NCBI GenBank assembly: GCA_963780655.1 | Contig: CAWACP010000003.1 | Coordinates: forward strand, 992,001-1,056,000 | DNA length: 64,000 nucleotides | Direction of reading: 5' to 3' | Origin: CAWACP01 sp963780655 | Lineage (GTDB): Bacteria; Acidobacteriota; Terriglobia; Bryobacterales; Bryobacteraceae | Shown here: positions 1-6,513 of the stretch, one piece after another | Layout: every line of letters begins with the position of its first letter | Position numbering within the stretch: the stretch's first letter is position 1 | Notes under the pieces: generated by a model | Told to the model about the DNA's origin: nothing | Database searches by the model: none | The model's input: only the letters and a program-made list of their open reading frames with translations | Translations under genes and position numbers: made by a program

Positions 1-435
1 CGCGTCCCCATTCCCGCCACGACGCCGGTGAAAGGGCACCTCCTCGCGTACGCGCTCGAGCCGGGTTCCCTGCCCTCAATTCTTCGCCGTGGCCATACGT
101 ATCTGTTCCAGCGTTCCAGCGGTCTGGTCATCGCCGGATCGACGGCCGAGCGGGTCGGGTTCGACGAAACGGTCAGCGCGGCGCTCTGCCAGGAGATTCA
201 CCAGCGTGCGGCGCTCCTCTGGCCGGAGCTCGCACGGCACGAGCCATGCGATTGCTGGACCGGTCTCCGCCCGGCAACCGAACACGGTGAGCCGGTCATC
301 GGTCCCGTCGAGGGCACTCGCGTCTGGCTGGCCTATGGGCACTATCGCAATGGCATCCTGCTCGCGCCGGTGACCGCCGAGAAAATCGCGGCCGGCATCC
401 TCGCCGCTCACAAGCCAGAGCGAGCAGTTGACTAA
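1..435 (+). CDS. FAD-dependent oxidoreductase, ThiO/DAO-like, C-terminal part
   Basis: The frame is open from the left edge, so this is the last 144 codons of a longer gene. Visible pieces match the C-terminal half of the DAO family (glycine oxidase ThiO and relatives): PVKGHLL at the start, a strand reading LVIAGSTAE, the substrate-side motif TGLRPATEHGEPVIGP, and the FAD-closing motif YGHYRNGILLAP near residue 117. Family members oxidise small amines or amino acids, with FAD bound at both ends of the chain; ThiO makes the imine used for the thiazole of thiamine. The FAD-binding N terminus and any thiamine neighbours lie outside the window, so the exact substrate is undecided. Confidence 0.8.
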   Translation, partial: RVPIPATTPVKGHLLAYALEPGSLPSILRRGHTYLFQRSSGLVIAGSTAERVGFDETVSAALCQEIHQRAALLWPELARHEPCDCWTGLRPATEHGEPVIGPVEGTRVWLAYGHYRNGILLAPVTAEKIAAGILAAHKPERAVD

Positions 436-486
436 GGCGGCGACCCGCGTGGCGTCCCACACCCACCGGTAACCTGGCTGGCGCTT

Positions 487-605
487 GTGGGGCGGGCGCC
501 TCGCCTGCGGCCGACGCTCGTCGGCCTCCTCGGTATGTTCTGAATGCGTCTTCCGACGGGCCAGGCGGGCGGGGCACCCGCCGCAGGCGAGGCGCCTGCC
601 CCACA
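487..605. repeat. Long palindromic intergenic repeat, GTGGGGC family copy 1
   Basis: Outer arms GTGGGGCGGGCGCC...GGCGCCTGCCCCAC are near-perfect inverted repeats that also share GCCTGCGG/CCGCAGGC, and an inner hairpin GCCGAC...GTCGGC is visible. It fills the gap between two converging genes. Related copies lie at 6307, 9472, 12629, 21879, 25970, 27640 and 31103. No open frame or transposase is associated. Confidence 0.8.
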
Positions 606-609
606 CCGA

Positions 610-1455
610 CTACCGGCGTTTCCAGTTCGGGAACGGATTGACGCGGGCCGTGGTTGCGGCGTCATGCAACAGATCGGGCACTCGCTTGCGCCGTCGCAGC
701 AGCTGCGTCAGAATCTTCTCCAGTGCGTCTTCGTCGCCGCGGCTCCACTCCGCCGGCATCTGCCTGACGGCGTCGTCAATCACCTCTTCTGGAAAATCCG
801 CAATTCGATCGAGCCAGGGCTGGAAATCGTCCGCCGAGCGAACGCTCTCGTACACCGAAGGCCGGAAATAGAGGCCCTGCAGCGGTGAATCGGCAAAGTC
901 CCAGTGGGGCCCGTCGAAGACGTACCCGTGATCCACCATCTGCGCGAGAAAACCGGTTCGCATTGCTGGGTCGTCCTCTCCGCCGGGCGAGAACTGGCGC
1001 AGCCGCGCGCGAAAGAAGATTGCCTGTCGCGAATCGGCGTTGCCCATCCATTTGTCGAACGCGTAAATGGCCATGAACTCGCACGCGTTGGCGACCTTCC
1101 CCAGCAGAACGTCGGGCAAAAAATCGTAAACGGACACGCGTGCCGGGTCGCCCGGATAGCGCGATCCGAAGTGCCAGCCCGGCTCCGGCGCGACGTGGCG
1201 CGACCCGAGTTGCATCGACGCCTCGGGCGTGGCGGCGATGAAATCGGCGCTAACGTTCACCGCGGCGCATTCGGGCGCGGAGATTCGCAGGTACTTCAGA
1301 AACACCGAGCTGATCCATTCATTCACCAGGATCCTTCGGTGCTGCGGGTTATTGCGGAACTTGACGACATAGAAGTTGCCGTCGTCGCACTCGAGCAGTT
1401 GCGCCTGCGCCCCGCCTCGCATTTTTCGAATGAATCGGAGGACGTTGGCAGGCAT
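610..1455 (-). CDS. HipA-like kinase domain protein
   Basis: 281 residues. The N terminus (RGGAQAQLLECDDGNFYVVKF, then NNPQHRRILVNEWISS) matches the HipA-like kinase family common in acidobacteria. VVKF carries the presumed ATP-binding lysine, and DKWMGNADSRQAIF near residue 135 resembles the HipA catalytic D-x-x-x-x-N stretch. Unlike true HipA toxins it has no HipB-type helix-turn-helix partner next to it and is shorter than the usual 400-440 residues. A protein-kinase-like role is inferred from family; its target is unknown. It converges on the ThiO-like gene and diverges from the 68-residue gene at 1582. Confidence 0.75.
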   Translation of the reverse strand: MPANVLRFIRKMRGGAQAQLLECDDGNFYVVKFRNNPQHRRILVNEWISSVFLKYLRISAPECAAVNVSADFIAATPEASMQLGSRHVAPEPGWHFGSRYPGDPARVSVYDFLPDVLLGKVANACEFMAIYAFDKWMGNADSRQAIFFRARLRQFSPGGEDDPAMRTGFLAQMVDHGYVFDGPHWDFADSPLQGLYFRPSVYESVRSADDFQPWLDRIADFPEEVIDDAVRQMPAEWSRGDEDALEKILTQLLRRRKRVPDLLHDAATTARVNPFPNWKRR

Positions 1456-1581
1456 TCAGGATGAGGAGCGGCGAGCACGGGCCGCAATCGATCATTGTCG
1501 CACCGGCGGGCGCGGTTCCAGGCCGCGTTAGACTAGAGGCTTGGCAGCAGGTCGAAAGCACAAATCGGGAGAAAACTACGG

Positions 1582-1788
1582 ATGGCCGAAGAGAACGCGA
1601 AGAAGCCAGGGGCGTCGCCGGATGAAGTGGCGCTGGAGCTTATGAAGTTTATTGCCGTGACCACGGGTTATGGCAAAGGCAGCGGAAGCGCGGGCTTCTC
1701 GGGTAAGGCGACAAAAAGCCCTGAGGAGTACGCGGACTCTCTCCTGCAGCTTTTCGAGCGCTGCCGGGGAGTTGTAAAGAAGGGCTGA
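1582..1788 (+). CDS. Small conserved-looking hypothetical protein (68 aa)
   Basis: A short soluble protein beginning MAEENAKKPGASPDEVALEL and ending in a basic tail. A purine-rich ribosome site (GGGAGAAAA) sits just before the ATG. A helical N-terminal half, a Gly/Ser-rich middle (GKGSGSAGFSGKA) and the helix SPEEYADSLLQLFERCR are visible. I do not recognise a domain. Divergent from the HipA-like gene, with about 126 bp between for promoters. Confidence 0.6.
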   Translation: MAEENAKKPGASPDEVALELMKFIAVTTGYGKGSGSAGFSGKATKSPEEYADSLLQLFERCRGVVKKG

Positions 1789-1840
1789 GAGGAATCCGGG
1801 CGCCCGCGAGACTCGCGAGCGCCGGAACGTGCGGCGTGGT

Positions 1841-2326
1841 TCAGCGCCGCTTCGTTGCTTTTTTCGCGCTCTTTTTCGCCGGAGCTTTCCTGGCGGCCTT
1901 CTTCGGCGCAGCTTTCTTAGCAGTCTTTTTCGCTGCTTTTTTCGCGGCGGCCTTTTTCGGGGCGGCCTTTTTCGCGGCTTTCTTTGGAGCCGCCTTTTTG
2001 GCAGCCTTCTTCGGCGCGGCCTTCGCAGCAGCCTTCTTCGCTGCTTTCTTCGGCGCGGCTTTGGCGGGCGCTGCCTTCTTTACGCTCTTCTTCGCGGCCG
2101 GGCGCGCTGCTTTCTTCGCCGGTTTGCGCGCGGGCGGCGCCTCGCCGGCTGTTCCGGCTTCGCCCGGTTCGGGAATGGCGACGGCCGTCACCTCGACAAC
2201 TTCAATCTCGTCGTCGTCATCATCGTTCCCGTATGCGCCGACTTCAGACGCCACGTCCACATTCTCTTTGTCGTATTCAAAATCATCGAGCTCGTCGTCA
2301 TCGGCGAACGAGTAGCGTTCAAACAT
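1841..2326 (-). CDS. Histone H1-like Lys/Ala-rich DNA-binding protein
   Basis: 161 residues in two halves. The N-terminal 80 residues are acidic (FADDDELDDFEYDKE, DDDDDEIEVVEV). The C-terminal 80 are almost entirely KKAAPKKAAK-type repeats ending in KKATKRR. Tails of this kind resemble bacterial histone H1-like proteins (HctB/AlgP type) that coat DNA without sequence specificity. The acidic N terminus is unusual and could be a self-inhibiting or partner-binding segment (inference). The repetitive DNA makes the copy number of repeats prone to slippage. The long plus-strand frames here are mirror images of the repeat and are not genes. Confidence 0.75.
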   Translation of the reverse strand: MFERYSFADDDELDDFEYDKENVDVASEVGAYGNDDDDDEIEVVEVTAVAIPEPGEAGTAGEAPPARKPAKKAARPAAKKSVKKAAPAKAAPKKAAKKAAAKAAPKKAAKKAAPKKAAKKAAPKKAAAKKAAKKTAKKAAPKKAARKAPAKKSAKKATKRR

Positions 2327-2400
2327 TACTCATGCCTCCTGTACAGGCGTAGAAACTACCACCCCAGAATAACTCGTTTTCGTTTGAAGGCAAGAGCAAA

Positions 2401-4068
2401 CTACTGCGCGCGAAGAAGTGCAGTAGAAGAACGTCGCGCGCTGGCGAGTTTTGCGCGGCGAGCGGAAGCGCGCCGATCGAGAACCTGTGCGGGCACGCTC
2501 AGCGCCGTCTCCATGCCGTGATGGCGCAAGCCGTGATGGCGACTCAGCTTTCGCGCAGCGCGGCCGGAGTCCTGCTGGAAGGAGACAGGAATCATGAGCA
2601 GGTCGCCCGCGGCCGGGGCTTCTACTGAAATGCCGTTCGCTGCGGCAATGGCCGCGGCGGGCGTGCGGTAACTCTTCGCGATCAGCGCCAGCGTTTCACC
2701 CTCGGCGACGCGATGCATGCGCCAGCTCGCCCGGCGCTCCGCCGGGACCTGGTTGATGCCCGCGGCGATGCGGTCGCCCTCGCCTTTGGGAACGTGAAGC
2801 TGACAACCGGCGGGCGCCACCGCTCTGATGAGCGAAGGGTTCAATTCCCGAATTTCCGACAACGGCGTATCCGCGATATCGGCCACCAGCCAGAGGTTCG
2901 TGGGCGCGTTCACGGCCACCGTCTCGTACTCGATCGGCCGGTCCACGTCCAGGCCATCCAGCCCGTAATCCTGCGGATTCTTCGCCATTATGGTGATGGC
3001 CAGAATCAGCGGCACGTAGTTCTGCGTCTCACGGGGAAGCGCGTTGTGCGCGCGCAGTTGCCAGAAATCCGCGTAACCGGTGCGCTCCACTGCCCTCTGC
3101 ACGCAGTTGGGACCGCAATTGTACGCGGCCATCGCCAGGTACCAGTCGCCCAGTTCGTTGTAGAGGTCCTTCAGGTGATGCGCCGCGGCGCGGGTGGCCT
3201 TTTCCGGATCGAGCCGGTCATCCGACCAGGCCGTCTGGTTCAACCCGTATTCACGGCCGCGCCCCAGTACAAACTGCCACATGCCCGTGGCCTTCTTGTT
3301 GGACATGGCGTACGGAATGAACCCCGACTCCGCCTGCGCCAGGTACATCAACTCCTGCGGAACGCCTTCCTCGGTCAGAACGCGCGAGATCAGATCCTTG
3401 TAACGACCCGACCGGCGAAGTCCCGCGATCAGGGTCCGGCGGCCCCGGTCAGTCGAGAAGTAATGAATATAGCTCAGGACCGCGTCATTCGAATCGAGCG
3501 GCAATTGCGATGCGGTACCGTGCAGTTCCTGGGTGACCTTGGGCGCGAGCCGCGGATCGGTGGGAAAAGTCATCTGGAGAATGTCGTCCAGAGGCGACTT
3601 CTCGAATACCACTTCGCTTTGCGCGGATCCCTCGGCGAGACCGTCGAGATCGTATTTATAAATGTTGTCGGTGAGCTGTTCGAGCTTCTCTTCGATCTTC
3701 TGGTGGTCCACGAGGCCGGCAGGCGCTGAGAGCAGCACCATCACAGCAGCGTCGAATTCCCGCCGGGCGCCGTTCGCGTCGCCTTCCTGATAAAGGCGCT
3801 TGCCTGCCTCGAAGTGTTCTTCCGATTTCCGTATACGCGCATCCGCTTCGGTCCGCGCCGAAGGCGGCGGCAGCACTTCGGGCAGCTCATTTGTGTAGGC
3901 CGGCGAAGGAATCAGCGGCGGCTCGCCGGCATCGAATGCCATGGGAGCTGGCGCAGACGGCAGAAAAGAGTGTGCGAACTGCTGTGGTCGACTGGAAGCG
4001 CAACCGGCAAGGAACGCGGCTGCGGTCAGGACAGCAATATACGCGAAGGCGCGGTGACGATTGGTCAT
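2401..4068 (-). CDS. mltD: Membrane-bound lytic murein transglycosylase D-like lipoprotein
   Basis: 555 residues from the ATG at 4068, chosen because it gives a clean lipoprotein signal: MTNRHRAF, a hydrophobic stretch, then the lipobox LAGC. A charged spacer follows, then an SLT goose-lysozyme-like domain at about residues 220-345 with the catalytic glutamate in YLAQAESGFIPYA and the substrate loop GMWQF. A LysM peptidoglycan-binding repeat lies at about 446-491 (HRVAEGETLALIAKSYRTP). MltD cuts glycan strands to 1,6-anhydro products from the inner face of the outer membrane. A basic tail of about 60 residues follows LysM. An upstream ATG at 4116 would put 16 polar residues before the signal and is unlikely. 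Confidence 0.9.
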   Translation of the reverse strand: MTNRHRAFAYIAVLTAAAFLAGCASSRPQQFAHSFLPSAPAPMAFDAGEPPLIPSPAYTNELPEVLPPPSARTEADARIRKSEEHFEAGKRLYQEGDANGARREFDAAVMVLLSAPAGLVDHQKIEEKLEQLTDNIYKYDLDGLAEGSAQSEVVFEKSPLDDILQMTFPTDPRLAPKVTQELHGTASQLPLDSNDAVLSYIHYFSTDRGRRTLIAGLRRSGRYKDLISRVLTEEGVPQELMYLAQAESGFIPYAMSNKKATGMWQFVLGRGREYGLNQTAWSDDRLDPEKATRAAAHHLKDLYNELGDWYLAMAAYNCGPNCVQRAVERTGYADFWQLRAHNALPRETQNYVPLILAITIMAKNPQDYGLDGLDVDRPIEYETVAVNAPTNLWLVADIADTPLSEIRELNPSLIRAVAPAGCQLHVPKGEGDRIAAGINQVPAERRASWRMHRVAEGETLALIAKSYRTPAAAIAAANGISVEAPAAGDLLMIPVSFQQDSGRAARKLSRHHGLRHHGMETALSVPAQVLDRRASARRAKLASARRSSTALLRAQ

Positions 4069-4312
4069 CGTACAGAATTTGGTAGAAGAACGATTTAACG
4101 AATCAGAAACTATCACTCTATATCAGCCTGGAGCCCAGGTCAAGCTCAAACACGCATCTAGCGTAAGTTGTCTTACATCAGATTGTGCCGTGCCTGAGTC
4201 TTCCATCGACGGTTCCGGACTTGCGCTGCACGGTCATCTGCCCTGGTTTCGTCTCCGAAAACGGCTGTGAAGCGTTTTACGGACTGCTATGCTGATTCCG
4301 GAACGCTGTCCC

Positions 4313-5266
4313 ATGGCGATCGTCAGCATCTCCGGTGAGCCTGGATCGAGACACGAAGAGCTGGCGCGTTTGCTGACTCAGAAGCTCGACTGCGTGCTGG
4401 CGACGCGGCGTCAGATCGAGCAGATGACTGCGGAAGAGTTCGGCAGCGCAACCGAGATTCCCGACCGCGCCTGGCCGGCTTTGCTCCACTCCGCCATTGC
4501 GCGCATGGCCACCGAGCATCACGTCGTCTACAACCTGAACGGCGGAGAGCAGTTGTTCTCGGGGTTTCCAGCCGTGCTGCGCATCCTGGTGGCTGCTCCC
4601 GCGTCGCGGCGCGTGGCATTCTTCATGGCCGATGGACAGCCCAGCCGAGCGGCAGCGAAGACGGCGCTGGCCGACTGCGAGCGTCGAATGGCTGCGGAGC
4701 GCAAACGCCGGTTCGGGCGCAGTTCGGTCCGGGTGCATGACTTTGACGTGGTGCTGAACGAGCGGGAGGACGGAATCGAGTGGCTGCTGGAGGTGGCCGA
4801 AGCGGCGGTGCGCGGGCGGGCGCTGCTCGACCAGGGGCTCCTCTCGTCCGGAGCCGACGCGCAGGTGCAGTTTCAGGCGCGTCTCAGGCTGGCGAAATTC
4901 GGTCTGCGGCCGCTCGATCACGCTGAGCCTGTCCGCAGCGAGTTCGGGCACCCCACCGAAGAGATCTTCGCGCGGCTGCTCGATTTCTACCGCATCGAAT
5001 GGCAGTATGAGCCGAAGAGCTTTCCCCTGCAGTGGGACAAGGACGGCCGGGTCATCGAAGCATTCACGCCCGATTTCTACCTGCCCGAATCGGACCTTTA
5101 TATAGAGCTGACCACCATGAAGCAGGCGCTCGTCACCCGAAAGAACCGGAAGATCCGCCTGCTGCGCACCATCTATCCTCACGTGAACATCCAGGTCTTC
5201 TATCAAAAGGATGTGCAGGACCTCATTCTTAAGTACGGCGCCGCCGAACGCGTGGTGAGCGAGTGA
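4313..5266 (+). CDS. Cytidylate-kinase-like N domain fused to PD-(D/E)XK-like C domain
   Basis: 317 residues from the ATG at 4313, which puts MAIVSISGEPGS at the N terminus as in cytidylate-kinase-like proteins; an upstream ATG at 4289 is possible. The N-terminal 200 residues have the kinase-like layout, but the first loop is SGEPGSRHE rather than a full GxxGxGK P-loop, so catalysis is doubtful. Residues of about 213-305 form a second module: EEIFARLLDFYRIEWQYEP, TPDFYLPESDLYIELT, then KNRKIRLL. This has the spacing of PD-(D/E)XK nucleases, with Asp near 253 and Glu near 265 but lysines displaced. The stop overlaps the GTG start of hpt by four bases, so the two are translationally coupled. 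Confidence 0.7.
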   Translation: MAIVSISGEPGSRHEELARLLTQKLDCVLATRRQIEQMTAEEFGSATEIPDRAWPALLHSAIARMATEHHVVYNLNGGEQLFSGFPAVLRILVAAPASRRVAFFMADGQPSRAAAKTALADCERRMAAERKRRFGRSSVRVHDFDVVLNEREDGIEWLLEVAEAAVRGRALLDQGLLSSGADAQVQFQARLRLAKFGLRPLDHAEPVRSEFGHPTEEIFARLLDFYRIEWQYEPKSFPLQWDKDGRVIEAFTPDFYLPESDLYIELTTMKQALVTRKNRKIRLLRTIYPHVNIQVFYQKDVQDLILKYGAAERVVSE

Positions 5267-5790
5267 CGCCGCCCATCGAGCGCGTACTCTTCACCGCCGA
5301 GCAGATCGAGGCGCGCGTCCGCGAGGTGGCCGAAAAGATCTCCGCCGATTTCGCCGGCCGCGAGCTGAAGCTCATCGCGGTGTTGAAGGGCTCGGTCTTT
5401 TTCCTGACTGCGCTGGCGCGGCACATTACCGTGCCCCTGCGAATCGATTTTCTTGGCATTTCGCACTTCACGGCGCAAAACACGGCCCCCGGCGTTGTCC
5501 GGATCGAGCGGGATCTGGATGAGGGCATTGAGGGCGAACACGTGCTGCTGGTGGAGGATATCGTCGATACCGGCTTCACTGCGCGATACCTGCTGCAGAC
5601 CCTGGCGGCGCGGGGCGCGGCGTCGCTGGGCATCTGCACGCTGCTCGACCGCAGCAGCCGCCGCATCGTCCCCACGCCGATCGCCTACCGCTGTTTCGAA
5701 ATACCCGACCGGTTCGTCGTCGGCTTCGGCCTGGATTACCGGCAACTCTACCGCAATCTGGGCTGCATCGCGGTGATCAAGCCGGAATAA
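5263..5790 (+). CDS. hpt: Hypoxanthine phosphoribosyltransferase
   Basis: 175 residues with a GTG start inside the stop of the previous gene (GTGA overlap). The PRPP-binding signature VLLVEDIVDTGFTA lies near residues 95-108; the N terminus carries ELKLIAVLKGSVFFLTALAR and the C terminus the base-binding DRFVVGFGLDYRQLYRNL. The enzyme salvages hypoxanthine (and often guanine) to IMP/GMP using PRPP in the cytoplasm. Length and motifs are normal for bacterial Hpt. The last 39 bases are partly repeated at 6252-6288, downstream of a small reverse-strand gene. Confidence 0.95.
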   Translation: MTPPIERVLFTAEQIEARVREVAEKISADFAGRELKLIAVLKGSVFFLTALARHITVPLRIDFLGISHFTAQNTAPGVVRIERDLDEGIEGEHVLLVEDIVDTGFTARYLLQTLAARGAASLGICTLLDRSSRRIVPTPIAYRCFEIPDRFVVGFGLDYRQLYRNLGCIAVIKPE

Positions 5791-6269
5791 TCCGCTCGAC
5801 GCGCATTCAGTTGCAGGTCTTTGATTGGAGGCCGTGGCGCAGGACAGTGCGGAGCGCACACCTGACGTGCCGGCGACTGCACGGAGATGAAATATAGCCG
5901 CGCACGGCCGTTCGTCAAGTGCCAATCGGTCTCGAAGTCATACTCTCCACGCCCGAAGTGCGCGTGGCCGACCACCGATACCGTAATCGGGGTGCATGGC
6001 GCCATGTCGTACTGAGCTTCGGAAGTCTCCCAACGGCCCAGCATTGCGCGCATCTCGGCGCATTTCGCTAACCAGTCTGCCCGGGTCTGGACCTCACGAA
6101 AGGGCCTGTCCGCTAAGTCATATATCGAGTCACAGGCACCGCCGTTAAAGGCGCTGCGCAAGCTTTCGAAGCCGTCGTTCGAGATCGCCCGCCAGCGGCG
6201 TCTCGTGCAACTGTCACAGCCACCCGAGAACACCATAAGAAGGGGATTTACCCGCAATCTCGGCTGCAT
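5748..6269 (-). CDS. Hypothetical protein inside a duplicated hpt 3' end
   Basis: About 173 codons. The central part (SIYDLADRPFREVQTRADWLAKC, GRWETSE, then VVGHAHFGRGEYDFETDWHL and ARLYFISVQS) reads like a real secreted or NTF2/DUF4019-like small protein and differs from the composition of shadow frames. MQPRLRVNPLLMVFSGGC at the start could be a short, imperfect lipoprotein signal. Both the start codon and the last codons (MQPRLR again) come from the two copies of the hpt tail, so the coding limits are suspect. An internal ATG at 6233 is an alternative start. Function unknown. Confidence 0.4.
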   Translation of the reverse strand: MQPRLRVNPLLMVFSGGCDSCTRRRWRAISNDGFESLRSAFNGGACDSIYDLADRPFREVQTRADWLAKCAEMRAMLGRWETSEAQYDMAPCTPITVSVVGHAHFGRGEYDFETDWHLTNGRARLYFISVQSPARQVCAPHCPAPRPPIKDLQLNARRADYSGLITAMQPRLR

Positions 6270-6288
6270 CGCGGCGCCGGAATAAGAA
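6252..6288. repeat. Second copy of the hpt 3' end (direct repeat of 5752-5790)
   Basis: CGCAATCTCGGCTGCATCGC, then GGCGCCGGAATAA, matches the last codons and stop of hpt (CGCAATCTGGGCTGCATCGC... CCGGAATAA) with one mismatch and a six-base deletion. The pair flanks about 460 bp holding one small gene. This looks like the footprint of an insertion that duplicated its target, or of recombination with a relative. Confidence 0.75.
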
Positions 6289-6306
6289 CGCGCTGGCAGG
6301 GGCTTG

Positions 6307-6405
6307 GTGGGGCGGTCCCCCCGGACCGCGCGGGACGCCCCCGTCCCGCTGTTGCAGGCGGAGGCAGGGGCCTCCGCGCGGGCGAGCGAGGGTGCCCGCC
6401 CCACA
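6307..6405. repeat. GTGGGGC-family palindromic repeat copy 2
   Basis: Begins GTGGGGCGGTCCCCCCGG and ends GGGTGCCCGCCCCAC, with GC-rich nested arms between. It occupies the leader of the propeller/TPR gene starting at 6514. A GCGACCCTTTCGGTCGCGG hairpin follows at about 6430. Confidence 0.7.
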
Positions 6406-6513
6406 AACGCCCGCCGGGTTGCGGGCAGGCGACCCTTTCGGTCGCGGTTACGGTCCCGCCGTAGACTTTCCTGTATCATAACGACGAATCCCTGCTACAG
6501 GATTGGAGGCGCC

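Noticed and set aside
487..605. Palindromic repeats as a CRISPR array
   Set aside because: Repeats are single, long, palindromic and dispersed; there are no regularly spaced short repeats and no cas genes.
1829..2521. Plus-strand Phe/Ala-rich frames opposite the H1-like gene
   Set aside because: Reverse complement of KKAAPKK repeats; hydrophobic only because Lys codons read as Phe on the other strand.
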